NCBI GenBank assembly: GCA_026261815.1
Contig: JAMPIT010000417.1
Coordinates: forward strand, 2,823,501-2,887,500
Length of the DNA stretch: 64,000 nt
Origin: Monarcha castaneiventris obscurior
Lineage: Eukaryota > Chordata > Aves > Passeriformes > Monarchidae
Direction of reading: 5' to 3'
The notes beneath the pieces are model-generated. The model was not told the origin of the DNA. It worked only from the letters and a program-made list of their open reading frames with translations, and ran no database searches. The position numbers and the translations under genes were made by a program. Below are positions 49,925 through 62,900 of this stretch, piece after piece (position 1 is the stretch's first letter; each line of letters starts with the position of its first letter).

Positions 49925-49964
49925 CTTGCTTCAAGTGCTGATCTGTTTCAGCACTTGAAGCAAG
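49925..49964. repeat. Perfect 17-bp inverted repeat, 6-nt loop
   Basis: CTTGCTTCAAGTGCTGA at 49925-49941 is followed by the loop TCTGTT and an exact reverse complement at 49948-49964. A direct copy of the first nine bases (CTTGCTTCA) lies at 49914-49922. The stem is too short for a typical microRNA precursor, and no U-tract follows that would suggest a terminator. A template-switch origin fits best. Confidence 0.93.
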
Positions 49965-51639
49965 CCCAAACTACTGCAAAATTTTCTCACTGTTCATAGT
50001 TTCCTTAAGAAATGAAACACATGTTAAACAGTGGTCTTTGGCATATTTAGAGGTTTAAGATCTGGTATGTGTGAAGGTTTTAACAATAAGTGAACTAATC
50101 TGCTAGGATTGACAGGAGAGGAGAAAGGTAAGAGTTACTGGGATAAGATGTTCGATTTAACACTTTCAGTAACCTCTGTCTGACAAATGTGATACTTCAG
50201 AAGAGTGTGACAAGTGCGAAGTCTGTCTTTGATAGAACTTATACATTTTCTAATTTCCAGTAAACTTACTTGTCAGAGGAGACAGGAATTCAGGTTTAAT
50301 GTGAGGACAACTGAATAGTCATGTGACTTTAACATGAAATTTGCAATATTTGTTTTAGAAAGGCCTTCACTGACTAGTAAAGCAGGTGTGCTGGCAGTTT
50401 TTCCTATTTTTATCCCCCTGAAAAAATATTTATAACAACTTCCTTTTTTTTTAAGCCCATGTAAAAAGAGGAACATATCTCCCTTGCAACAAACAAGAAA
50501 AAAAACCCCAACAACCAAACCCCTCAAAATGATCTCTCTTTCCATATATGTCCCTTACACTGTTTAGATTAAGAGTGATTGGGTGTTGAATTTTAATTTC
50601 AGGATAATTGGCAACTGTGCTAAAGTACTTGTTCGGGGTTTTTTTTTACTAATTGTTGGCTAACTGACATCCCCATCACTCAGTCTGATCTATGCAAGCA
50701 CATCCTTGTTTGAGCACAGAACTTTGTGCAGGTCCAAAATGGTGATGTTTCTCCAGCATAGAGGAAATTGCAGAATAAAGAGACAACACAGTAATGTTAA
50801 ATCACTTGCAAAGAAGCTTGTATTTAGTAGTGTAAGTCTGTTTGAGGTGTCTTGTAAATGTGGTGGTTGATTTGAACATTGTATCTGAAACTATTTTATT
50901 TTCCTCATGAGTTTGAAGGCACTTGAGTTTTTCTGAGTATGAAATATGCATGTGGGCTTTTTTAAGAGGGTATTTGTTTGAAAACTTATCATTACTGACA
51001 GTAATTTAATGATTGCTCACGACAGGATTCTAAAAGCAGTAAAATAACAATTAGAGGTTGAATGTTCTCTAAGGTACTTCAGATGGAGTTTTATTGCAGG
51101 TGGTAGATAAGGAAAAAGCCATCTTTGACATTCAAAAAGTAGTAAAATTTTTCTTTTGACTTGCAGTGGAATTTGATCTATTTTATAACCCATGACAATG
51201 CATTAAGGTGAAAATCTGTTTCCTACATGAAACTGCCTTTACAGACTGGAATCTTCAGGTTGCCTTGAAATTTGTCCATGCAATTAACCATATTAGGGAC
51301 TACAAAAATATGAGTTTAAAGATTTGCTTGTTTTGACAATTTACAACAAAATTACCCCTTCATGTATCCTAATTTAATCTTTCTTTTTCTGATAGCAAAA
51401 GAAGTTCACTGAAACTTCTGTGTTAATGTTTGTCCATATTTAAAATGACTCTTACATGACTGATCAATAACTTCCGTCTTGAATCTATGTTTTTAGACAT
51501 GTACAATTACTACTCTCTGGTATCAAGTATGCAATCAAGTTAAAGTTGGTAAAAGTCATTGCAGTGAACAGCCTATGCACACCCAGGTAACATGCAGCAG
51601 ATCTGGAGTGCTCTGACTGAATGGTCTTTGCGCTGCAAA
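49965..51639. other. Non-coding stretch, nothing recognised
   Basis: AT-rich sequence with an A/C-rich patch at 50487-50530. The 90-codon minus frame at 50273-50545 has no family features and overlaps that patch. Confidence 0.55.
50487..50530 (+). repeat. A/C-rich low-complexity patch
   Basis: A short stretch almost free of G and T, with words such as AAAACCCCAACAACC. It is of the same type as the patches at 22291 and 33062. Confidence 0.75.
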
Positions 51640-52860
51640 CCTGGCTAAGAGTGGACTATTCTTCAGGAGTAGTCAGCATGGATTCACCAAGGGGAAATAA
51701 TGCTTGCTCAGTGTGAATGATGCCTTCTTTGATGGCATGGCAGTATGGGTACATGAGGGGAGAGTGGTGGGTATTGTCTAACTTGACTTCAGCAAAGCTT
51801 TTGACATTGTCTCTCAAAACATCCTTTCGGGTAAGCTTGGGAAATATGGGTTGTATGAATTTACAGTGAGGTGGATCAAGAACTAGGTGAATTGCAGAGC
51901 TCAGAGGAGTAGAATCCAGTTGGAGGCCTGTAGCCAGCAGCATTCCCCTGAGATCAGCACTGGGTCCAGTCTTATTCAACTTGTTTTTCAATGACCTGGA
52001 TAAAGGGATAGAATGTACCCTTGGCAAGTTTGATGATATGAAGCCGGGGCAGTGGCTCATACACCTGAAGGCTGTGCTGCCAGTCATTGGTAGGCTGGAG
52101 AACTGGGCAGAGAGAAACCAAAAGAAGTTCAACAAGAGCAAGTGTGGGGTCCTGCATCTGGGGAGGAATAACCCCAAGTACCAGTACAGGTTGGGGGCTG
52201 ACCTACTAGAGAGCAGCTCTGTAAGAAGGGACCTGGATGTCCTGGTGGATGACAAACTGACCGTGAGTCAGCAGTGCCCTTGCAGCCAGGGGTGCCTATG
52301 GTGTCCTGGGGTGCATTGGGAAGAGTGTGGCCAGCAGGTGACAGGACGTAATCCTTTCACTCTACTCCACCCTAGTGAGGCCTCAGCTGGAGTACTGTGC
52401 TCAGTTCTGGTCTCCATAGTTAAAGAAAAACAAGGAGTTCCTGGAGACGATCCAGCAGATTAGGGCTGATTAGGGGTCAGGAGCATCTCTTTTATGAGGA
52501 ATGACTGTAGGTGTTGGGCCTGAGTAGTCGAGAGGAGAGAAGACTGAGAAGGGATCTCATCAATACATGTAAATATCTCAAAGATGTGCCAGACTTTCTT
52601 CAGAGGTGCACAGAAACCAGGTAATGAGTAACTGCCATAAACTAGAACATAAGAAATTGCACCTGAACATGAGGAAGAACATCTTTAAATTGAGAACACT
52701 GGAACAGGCCTCCCAGGAAGGTTGTGGAGTCTCCTTGTCTGGAGACATTCCAAACCCACCTGTATCCTGTGTAACCTGCTCTAGGTGATCATGTCTTGGC
52801 AGGGAGGTTGGACTGGTTGATCTACAGGGGTCCTTTCCAACTCTATTCTGTGATTCTTTG
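51640..52860 (+). mobile_element. CR1 LINE, 5'-truncated copy with decayed reverse transcriptase
   Basis: This is the longest repeat copy in the window, about 1.2 kb. It starts inside the reverse transcriptase domain: SQHGFTKG is encoded at about 51672-51695, and the first catalytic motif DFSKAFDIVS at about 51785-51814. A single open frame from 51981 to 52463 then carries FNDLDKGIECTLGKF, a damaged second catalytic motif (KFDDMK, where the family has FADD), KKFNKSKCGVLHLGRNNPKY and RRDLDVLVDDKLTVSQQC. After about 52270 the frame drifts, and it is broken in the C-terminal part. The 3' untranslated end is well preserved ('ggaggttggactggttgatc') and finishes with 'attctgtgattctttg', the CR1 8-bp terminal repeat. 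No target duplication is expected for CR1. The 199-codon minus frame inside it is an antisense shadow. Confidence 0.95.
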
Positions 52861-54470
52861 AAGTGCCTGTAAAAGCTTATAATGGCTCACCTCTCTGGTG
52901 ATAGCCCATTCAGGTGTTCTTGGCAGTGTTTCTTAACTCTAAGTCCTGCTAGATTTCAGTTAGAGTTTAGATCCTTTACATCTGGATAATTTTTATCAAA
53001 ATAGAAGTTTGACCTTTCTATCATTGAAACACTATTGAAATTGAAGGAACGCCAGTTATCATACAAAACACGGGGTTTTTTTATGTTGGCTTAATGACCA
53101 ATACATGTCAGGCAACTCAGAAGAGATCCCAATACCACTATGTGCCAAATGGCACATTTGTGTGCACCAATTAACACTTGCTTTGCCCTTCATTCCTGTT
53201 AGAAAAAGTCATTTTCACATAAGAGTATTCTGTACCTATTTTGTTCTGAGCTTCTGCTTGTACAATGAAATGTAGGACTCTGCTAGGTTTCATTGCACTG
53301 GGGATCTTTGGGCCCTTTAGAGCCAGTAGAGAACAAGAATAAAATGTCTGAAATTTGAAAGGCCTGGGGAACTGTAGCACCCAGAGTGCTGTTGATTGAG
53401 GAACAATTTCTTGGAACAGTATCGTTCTGATAGACAAATGTGTGATTGGTCTGGTAGTGCTCCAGTACTAATGATCTTTCACTATCTAGGGGAAGTTTGA
53501 AAATGCTTAATCAGTAGCGCTGGAAATCCTGAGTCATAAGAACAGTAATCTATATTTAATGCTCTAGAAATTAGTGGAATGTCCAGAAAGGTTTATTATA
53601 GTGTGAGTCTGATGCTTCCGTTCCTTCTGTGACCTCTGTGGGGCTCCCAGAACATGCAGAAGCATCACTGAAATAAAGTTCAGGGCAAATTTTGCCTTTT
53701 GACAGACTACCCAAGCAGCCGTGCAGATTTTGCTCTGCAAGAACTTGCCATTAAAAATGCATTTAGTAGGCTGAGACATATGGAAGCTATAACACATCTG
53801 GTCCCTAAAGCCAAATTGTGTATGAAACACTATTGGTCTTTTTTTTGTTCCTAAATATTCTCTACTCTAATGGTAGATTAAATGGTTTGTAATGTTTTGC
53901 AATATGTTGATGTTCATGTAAATCAACACATAATCTCTCAGCATTGTATCATTTTGTCTAGTGATATTTCTCACTATTGGTTTTGGATAGATAGAGTGCA
54001 GAATACTGGAGGAGTGATTACCTCAGTTATACCGTTCTTGTATTTTTAAAACATGAGGTCATTCTGACGCATTTTTATTTCTGGCTTAAAAACTCCATTG
54101 CCCAAAACAACAGCTGACAGTCGTCTTAATGAAGAATTAAGACTGAGGATATGAGCACTTGCAGGAGCGTAAAAGATACTTGATGATGTATTATAATGTT
54201 ACCCAAGCAAAGCATTCCTAAGAAGTAAAAGAGAATCATAATGTAAAAGATAAATGTAAAAGACGGTGAAGAGAGCCTGCAGACTTGATATATGGATATA
54301 TGCTTCCTCTCGCCTGAGGCAACCTACTGAATAACACTGAGTAATTGTACTACTTCTGTTCTCAGAAAAGATTATATTAATAATCAGCTTAAATTTCAAA
54401 ACCATATTTCTACCTCTCAGACAACTATGGAAAGCAGTTTTGAGGCTGCTCGGGACAGCGGTGGCACGTT
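52861..54470. other. Non-coding stretch, nothing recognised
   Basis: Ordinary AT-rich sequence. A short palindrome ATGTGCCA-AA-TGGCACAT lies near 53141-53158. Open frames of 88 codons on the minus strand have no family features. Confidence 0.6.
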
Positions 54471-54780
54471 ATAGACTCTTAGAATGGTTTGAGTTCAAAG
54501 GGACTTCAACAATGATCTAGTTCCAGCCCGCTCGCCATGGGCAGGGACACCTTCCACTAGATCAGGTTGCTCCAAACCCTATCCAGCCTGACCTTGAAAG
54601 CTTTCAGGGTTGTGGCATCCACTATTTCTCTGGGTGACCTGTGTCTGTGCCTCACCGCTCTTGTAGTAAATAATTGCTTTCTAATATCTAATCTAAACCT
54701 GCTCTCTTTCTGTTTTAGACCATTCCCCTTGTCCTATCACTGCATGTTCACCCTGCACAAGAGATCATGTGCGGATCTCT
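54471..54780 (-). mobile_element. CR1 LINE 3' fragment
   Basis: Read on the plus strand: 'cttagaatggtttgagttca', 'aagggacttcaacaatgatc', 'ccatgggcagggacaccttc', 'cactagatcaggttgctcca', then the coding C-terminal side with 'ttgctttctaatatctaatc' and 'cccttgtcctatcactgcat'. The element is on the minus strand with its 3' end at 54471. About 310 bp remain. It covers the 3' untranslated end and part of the last coding block, with several indels. Confidence 0.92.
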
Positions 54781-55703
54781 CCTGAAATAGCAGTAATCAC
54801 TTGGTTCCAGGCCTAAAAGGCAGTGTAGCTACAGCAGGAAGACGGAGCACATGAAGTTTTTTTTCTTCACATTAGGCATTCTTAGGGCTTCAGATGCAAA
54901 GAGGTAAAGTGTTCCAAGCCCCCCGACACTGACAGATTTTGACCTTGTTAAATACTACTGTTTGCCTACAGTGTCCGCTTAAGAGCAGAAGCTGTACATT
55001 AGAATCCGAGCTTGTCATGAGTCTAGGATCTTATTGACAACATGGCTTTTTATCTCTAAAGAGGGCTGATTTAATTCACTTGTTAATTAAATCAAAGTTA
55101 ATTAATTTAATGAAAAGACTGTAGTTTGATGTTGCAGCATGTTCTGGCAGGATCAGATTGATGTTGCTGCTCCCTGATGTCCGTTCCCACTCTTGACCAG
55201 CTTTCTTTGCAGATGGGTGGTGTAGTCGGTGCAGTGACCAAAGTAAGGGACTGATGCATCCAAAAACCAACCCAGTGAAATGAAAGAAAGTGCTTCCCAT
55301 CTTTTAGTATGTCTTATACCCAACAAGACCAGCTCCCCAGTTTTGTGTGTCCGCATGGAAAGCTAAGAAATTTTGAGAGGATGGGAAAAGCAGCAGGTGG
55401 AAATTTTGAGGAAGAATTTTGTAGTAAGAGACCACAACTACAGATGGCAGGGACTGCAGAGCTTTTTTTCCTAGCTCTTCCACTCAAGAGTTGAATGTCT
55501 TTGAATTTATAACTTTCCTGTTGTTTGTAATTCTTTCAAAACTCTACCAAAATCTGAAGGAAGTAATTTTTTTATTGGAAGGTGCTAGGTCAGAGGAGTG
55601 CAAATGTTTCAGACAGGCTTTTGCCAGAGCATGTGTTCTGCAACAGTAGATGGTGGGCTACATGAGGACTATGGTCTTCCTTGACTTTGCTCAGAGCCTG
55701 GAA
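54781..55703. other. Non-coding stretch between two CR1 tails
   Basis: No repeat or gene is recognised. A TTAATTAA-rich patch lies at about 55083-55110. Minus-strand frames of 74 and 67 codons overlap near 55076-55356 without family features. Confidence 0.55.
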
Positions 55704-55753
55704 GTCATAGAGTCATAGGATGGGTTTGGGTTGGAAGGAACCTTAAGTTCATC
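55704..55753 (-). mobile_element. CR1 LINE, extreme 3' tip
   Basis: The 50-bp block 'gtcatagagtcataggatgg' followed by 'gtttgggttggaaggaacct' and 'taagttcatc' is the reverse complement of the CR1 terminus, including two of the 8-bp terminal units. Nothing more of the element is visible, so it is an extreme 5' truncation. Confidence 0.88.
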
Positions 55754-58700
55754 AGCACTTGGTCTTAATTACAGTCTCCTGAAGATTTTGCATCACCCTG
55801 TAATTCTGCAAGCAGCCTAAGAAGCTTTGGAATATCAATTTTAGCAAGAGGCCTTCAGAAATTCTGTGCAGTTTCCCTTTCTCATCATGGAGAACAAGTT
55901 ATATTCATCGGAATTAAGGCAGTGTGGTTGTCTTGGCAGTCAGAGTGATTTTTTTTCTGAAATCAGATGTTTATAATATTCAACTGACTAGAGAAGGTAT
56001 ATTTTTCAAAATATTTGATTTCTAGTAACAGAAACTCTGTTTTGATCATCCTGTTTTTATGGTTTTACTCAAGAGCTCCGTCTGATTGAAGTAGCTTTTT
56101 GGTTTGTTTATGTTCATTCATTTGCTTTCAGCAGTCCTACCTGGAAAATGTCATGTAAAGATCAGTTCTTTAAGAGTGTGTTTGAGCAATCCACTTTCTT
56201 CATTCTGTGAGTTACAGACCTTTCAGGTCATCATTGGAGTCCTTCCTTTTCTTTAGCTGACGTTGACATGCCTTAGTCTCTGTACAATATATGTTCAACA
56301 AATATGTACTTTTTTTCTCTCAGAAGGTAATTTTTAGGTTTCTGTGATATTCCACTACCTACATTGCTGCGGGGGAGTTAAAATTATTTTTTATTGTATA
56401 TCGGTAACTGCAACCATATTTGACAGACCCCATTTTGACAGAGAGTATCTTCTATATGCAATACAAAAATAAATTTAACAACATTTTTTTCTTCTCTCTA
56501 ATATCCATACTGATTCAGTAAACTGCATATGAAAGGAGGGATGTCAATAGTTTTTGGCTGTGTCTGTATGGGGATCTTGTATAGACTTGGAGGTGACCCT
56601 TTATGTGCTGACCCTGGGGCAGGGCAATAAGATGAAGGTAATGGACCAAGGACCTATCTCCTGGTAGAACATGTACTGTGTGTCGTGTAGCCACAATGTC
56701 CAGTGCTTGTTTCTTAGCCATGGCATCCCAGCTGAGATGTAGCACTTGATCATGAAGTTTCTTTGGTCTGTATTAGGACAAGGTAAACCAAACCCTAACC
56801 GCAGCTGGGCTCTTAGGCAGGCTGTCTATCCATGTTCTGAATTAGGCTGCAAAATGCTGGTCTGTTTGTGCTGGAAGATGGCAAAAAAAGCTTCTCTTCA
56901 TAATTTCTCAACTGTTGACTTTCCAGCTGAGATGAGAGGTAGCATGGACCCATAGTACACAAAACAAGTCAAGTGTGAACGTAAGACTGATGCAATAGGG
57001 GCTTGCTATGGAGAAGGCTTAGGTAAAGTATGTATTGGGGAGTCCTACAGAGGGATTTTTATGTTGTTTGGAACTAGTTTAATTTGTATAGTAAAGAACT
57101 AAAACATTTCTTTTGTGGATTTTAGTGGTTTTGTATTTGAAAAGTCTTGTAGTAGGCTTGCTGCTTTTTTTTGTTTGTTTGTTTTTGTAAGGAATGCTAG
57201 TAATGACTGCTTGAATGCTGTGGTGATCCATTCTTAGTTTATGTAACAGTTATCAGCTTAAATTTGAGGTTGATTTATTCCACTTGCAAACTGTAGTGTA
57301 TGGGAAGTTCTTTTCTGCACAGAATGGGTTATGTCTAGCCCATGGAAGAACACTGATTTGTTGTGGAAAATATGAGGATAACTGCCCAGGCAGTTTTGTG
57401 CAATGATTGAAGCACTGGTAATTTATCACTTTGGGATAAATTAATTTTTTTATCCACACATCACTCAGAATTGATTTAGCATAAAAATGTCAAACTTACT
57501 TTATAATCTTGCTCTCATCAACATTACCTTGGCTGTCCAGTGTTACACTGACCTTCGAATAATACATTCTGTGTGAGCAGTTGAGCTTGATTGATGATGT
57601 GTGGATTTTTAACAGCAACTGGGACTAGTAACTATGTATAACTGGGCACGAATTTGTGTAGTGATTGAGAGAGTAAGAGATGCATGCACAGTGTATATAC
57701 ACACTTTTCTGTGCACTGCTGATACTGAATTTATCACTGTTCCTTTATCACAGTTGCACTTCAATTTCTGATATTGACATCACAAATAAGTTTTATTTAC
57801 TATTTTATTATATAGTATATTATTATTTAAGGTACCTGAATACACTCAGTTGCATCTGTCTTTATTCCTAGTACTATAGATTTTGGGTTGAAGGGGAAAA
57901 TTAAATTAGTAAATTTTCCTTTTCTCTCTGTCCCCATCATTTTTTTCCATCTTTTCTGCCAGTATTCCCAGTATTCCCTTTATGCACTTTTTTTCTGGTT
58001 TTTTAGATCTTTGTTATATAACATCAGCAGAGCACAGTAAAGTGAATTGCTTTACATCTCTGCTGAATAAAGCATGGTTTCTGGATAGTTCTTTATATTT
58101 ACAGAGAATGGCCATCACATAACTTTGATTTTAGAAAATTGCAATTCTATGCTGATACACAATTCCACAAAGTACTTTATTCCCCTTAAATGGGTTCATT
58201 TTGTGAAATCATGTTTGTATCTGGATGCTTTAGTTTATTTTAAAAAGTAAAGAAGATAAAAAGGCTCTATAAAGACAAACATCAGTTTTTCCTACTGTTG
58301 TCTGTCAAAAGCTAAGAAGCATGAGGGCTAACTGAAAACAAGCACGCTGGATTTAGTCCATTTTTGGTATAGTGTTTAGTGACATTATATACATAGCTGC
58401 AAGTTATCCCTGTGCAAAATCTTTGGGTGCTCTTTGTGCTGATGAAATGGAGACTACAGTTTGAATATGATGAAATTACTAGACAGCTGTGCCAGAGTAT
58501 AATCTTTGGAGATATGTTTCCTTTTAATTAATGCTACAAAGAAGGAACTGCCATTCTGTGCGAGATCCTGAGAGGAGCTAGAGGTCCAGGTGCTTACTAT
58601 CTAGCAAATACTGTGTTTTCATTTACAAATGATGTATCCTTAGGAGGCAGTAAACACAGAATCCCACCCTTGGTGCCTTTTTTTTAGAATTCATGCGGGA

Positions 58701-59999
58701 AGTGCACTTCAAGACATGGTGCCACAAACAAAGCTGCACGTCCTGTAGAGATCTGTAGAGGTGTGTATTCCCTGAACTGTTGTTTAAGTCCTGAAAGCTG
58801 ATCTTTGGCAGGTTTCTCAACTCTGTGAGATCTTACATTGTGATTGTTCTTGTTCTTAAAAGCTAAGGTATTTATTTATTTATTTTACTTGCAGCTTTGA
58901 GCTAGGCAGCCTAGAGATTTCTGTAAGCTGTACTGCTTCTAATGTAAGGACCGTGATATTTGTGAGGCCTGGAACACACAGTTTATGGCTTTTGAAGCAA
59001 AGTGTACAGTCAGTTTCTTTAATCCCTTTGGTTTTTAAGCTGCTCTGTGGCTGGACCCCTGGTTTCCTGACTCAGGGCTTCAAAACTTTCTGCTTCACTC
59101 TGTGTGAACAGGCTATCAGTGAATTGGGATAAAATTGTTTTTAGCTTTCTGTACAGCTAGAATGGACTTTCAAGTTTACCTTAGTTCAATTGCTTCTCTG
59201 GCATCTGTCAGACTGCTTTTGCTTTCATTTTTTTAGCTTCCCAGCCAAGTTAGTAATAAAGCTTGAAATCATCCTCCTCATCTGAACCCACTTGCTGCTT
59301 CTATAGTTGTCAAATTAGTGCTCTGTACTAAAGTGTCTCTGTAGAGCTTTTAAATTTAAGTGTTAGTCTGTAGCTATAAAAAAATCCCTTTTGTGCCTTC
59401 CTATGCAAAAAAAATGGGCAGAATTAGTACTTCAGTGATTGCTGTGAAAGACTGGATAAAAGACTTCTAGCAGATGTCTTCCGTGCCATTTCCCCTCTTC
59501 TCTGGCCACAGCTAACAACATAATCGCTGATCTTTCGGACATAGGCTGAGACTACACAAAGCCACAGGACTGTTCCAATGGTTTGCTGCTGCTGAGACTG
59601 CTGCCTCCTGGCTTTCTTACTGGGAACTTTTTCCTTCCTGACACTGGTTTTTGAATCTGATCCTGGGTGAATCACAACAGTTCGCTGCACTGTTATAAAA
59701 TTAATCTATGGAAAAAAGGTGGAGCGGGGGGGTGTGAAGTGAATTTCTTCCTCACGATTTAAAAATCTAGATCAGTTTACTTGAGAGAATTGGGCCAAGG
59801 AAAGATCCTGACTGCATTCCTGGGAGCTGAGGAGCTCCAACAAAGGATGGACCACCCCTGGCAGTGACTATTTGATCAGCATTATAGTAAAACCTTGCTC
59901 TTCCTCAGCAGATTCTTAAGATGGCCAATATGACAGTATGGGCTGGGACAGTGCTATGTCTGTTAGGTACTTAGGTTTGGCACAGCACTCGCAGCAGTT
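55754..59999. other. Non-coding stretch with one exon-like acceptor
   Basis: AT-rich sequence. The good acceptor at 58894 followed by a 78-codon open frame without an ATG is described in the findings. A T-rich (TTTG)n-type patch lies at 57164-57187 and a (TTTA)n-type patch at 58869-58886. Frames of up to 88 codons are not recognisable. Confidence 0.5.
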
Positions 60000-62900
60000 T
60001 TCTACCTGCCTGATTTTCTCTGATTGCGGGTAACCAGACGTACAGCTGTGATTTGAGCACACAAAATCAGTATCTCCTCACACAGTGGGTTGGAGCCAAG
60101 AACTCTGTGCTATGCCTGCATAGCGAGAATAAATTCTTTGGTTGCAAACATGGTATGTCTTTGTGAGTGGCAAATAAAAACTGGCAGCATTCTAAACTGC
60201 ACTAGGCGTATTTTTAACTGGTTTTACCCCCTGCCATAGTAAAAATAGAGAATTCAGTAACATTACAATAAAACATAATTTGTCATGTCACTATGTGAAC
60301 AGTGCATTACTTCTTCCTACTGGGGAAAAAAACAAGCCAAGAGCAGAAATATTTAAGCCAAAAAAATTTAAAATTGAAAGTATTTCGCCTTTTAATATTA
60401 GGTACCACTGTCATGATTTGGTCTAGAACTCTCTGCTTTGTCCTTTGGTTTCTCAGAAGCAGAGATCGGAAACACTTCCTCATTTTTTAATACTCCAGCA
60501 TAATAATCTAGGTGTAAGAATTTTATGTTTTAACTTTTAACTCACAAAGCATTCCTTCTATCTGCCTCCTCTGTGTAATCCTACCAGTAAGTGCACTAAC
60601 AGTGTGACCTGCAGGCTGTCAACCAGATGATCGTCACTTAAATCCTTTCTTTGTTTTACCACTGGAGCTCAATCTACCATATTTTGATAAACCGCTGGTA
60701 TTAAACTGCTGGAATTGACCCCGTTCCCTTCATGGATCAAAGCAGGGGTTTTCACTTCATCATCTGTAGCTCTGCAATTCTGGTGTCTGTTTAACATATG
60801 CTAGTGCCATATGTGAGAAAGGGAGGTGTTAGCTTTTCCCTCCTCTCTGTGCGTAACCTGGGAAGCTACGGGTGATGGCTTGCATACATGTGAGAAATAC
60901 TGTCTGCAATCCATGTGTGATCAGAGCAGGCTGCAGTTCTGTGCTGCAATCTCACAGCCCTAGAGATGGCTAGCTAACAGTCCTATACTACTGTTCCTTG
61001 CTGAGTTATGTATTTTAAAATCATTCACACATTCAAGGGTGGTTTTGTGTTTCCGGTTTGTTTTTTTTTTTTCTACAAGTTCATTAAACTGTCTTTTGAG
61101 CTATGGTGTTATGTTAACAGAATGAAGCTCACTTATTGATGAAGAAGTGGCTGAGGCGTCAGTCTGTAATGATTCAAAACAGGCATCCTTCAGAGTTCCT
61201 TTTTGTCTTATGAAATAACAAACATGGAGGTATGGCAATAAAGGACATTTTTCTTTAACTGAGATGAGAGTACAGCAGAGGGAATGGCTTTTGGTCATGG
61301 GAGGGGGAGAAGGATGGTGGAGGAGATGAAGCTGCATCAACATGCATTGCTGGAAGAAATGTCTGTCCCTGCTCTGAGAGTCACTTAAGTAGATAATCCA
61401 TTTGCTTAGCAGGTTAATGCTAACCTGGCACTTAATGAAGAAAGTTCACAAAGGTGTGGAAGGGCCATTACGGTGTCATCAGCAATGAAAGGCCATCACT
61501 CACTTGGGTAACAAGGGATTTGGCTTTGAACTTTCTACTGAAGTCTTGGAATTTTTCTCACTCTGTCCCAGCCTGACTGACACCACTGGAGGAGCGTGTG
61601 ACTTTTTAGTTTTCACTTTTTGTTTGATGAGTTGTCAAAATACTTGTTTGATTGGTTTTGTTCCTTAGAAGGCACATGTCTGAGTAGGGGTTCCTACCCC
61701 TGCTTAGAAGCAGGTGAAAAGTGTGGCTTCTGATAGAGACCAAAGCCCAACATGTCCACACAGGGCAGAAGGAGGGCACTCGGGGGATGGGGCTGTCATT
61801 TGTGTGCGTGTCTGCATATTTCTTCCCCTGTTTTTTTTGTGCAGGCTTTGAGGTGTAACAATGTGTTATGTATTAAATGTTTTTTGCTTTTGAGCTCACA
61901 TAGCCCACTAGCACATTAAGTAAATGATGGTAAACTTTGTTTGTTGTAAAGCTCTTAATTTCAGGAGCTGCATAAATGCATTGTGGTTCCTTTTCTTGTT
62001 TTTTAAAAGTTAACTAAACTCAGTCTAATAAGCAGGCAAACTGCATGAAGTATTGCTGTTTAATTTTCTTTGGTTTCCCTATACTATCAGGCTTTAGTGC
62101 AAATAAGGCTTGGAAAAGTATGTAGTAAAGCTTCTTTCAAATAGATCTTACAAATGATTTGACAAGAAAATATCTCTCTTTGCACCATAGAAACTCTTGA
62201 AAATTGTAAAATGATGATAATTATCTGGAACTTTTTGGCTGTGCCATAAGAGAATGATAGTGTCACTTCACTAATAATTTTATTTTCAAGCTGATGATGG
62301 GCTTTGTAGACAAGAAAGTATCCTTACCCTATGATGCATGTAAAGTAAATGATCATGTGCACGTATCCACCTATCTCTTATAACTCCTGAAATTGGAAAT
62401 AATTGAAAAACACCTGTTTCACATCTTGGCAAGAAAAGGTGTGTCTGTAACTTAGATCCCAGTGAAAAGATTTTGATGTTCTTAAGAATCCTCTACATTT
62501 GTAAAAGAAAAGTTAAATAGATTTTTTTGTGGGAAGGAGCGCTGATAAAAAGAAGATGGTTTTGACAAAAATCATGATAAATGTCTTTCTATGAGAGTAT
62601 GGGAATGAAAAAACTACAAAAGTCTAGGAAGAATGGTGCATCACAGTACAATCACTTTTTTTAAAGATTTTTATTAAGTGTTTTATATTTTTGTGTTTTG
62701 GGCAGAATCCAACCATGAAAGAACGTATTATAGATTCTGATAAATTCTTTGAATCATTGGTACTTTTGAAACTCCTGAAAATTATGTTTGCTGAGTTTTT
62801 AACATGTTACATGTTGAGCTTGTATGTCCTCTACCTCTCCCATTACAGCTGAAAGTGGAGAGGGTGGGGCAGAGGAGGGGGAACTGAAGGTGTTGTGGCA

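Noticed and set aside
51656..52255. 199-codon minus-strand open frame, the longest in the window
   Set aside because: It is exactly antisense to the CR1 reverse transcriptase region and shows no family features of its own.
56515..56955. Back-to-back minus (76 codon) and plus (69 codon) frames suggesting divergent small genes
   Set aside because: Neither product is recognisable, no TATA-like or CpG-rich promoter lies between them, and frames of this size are frequent across the window.
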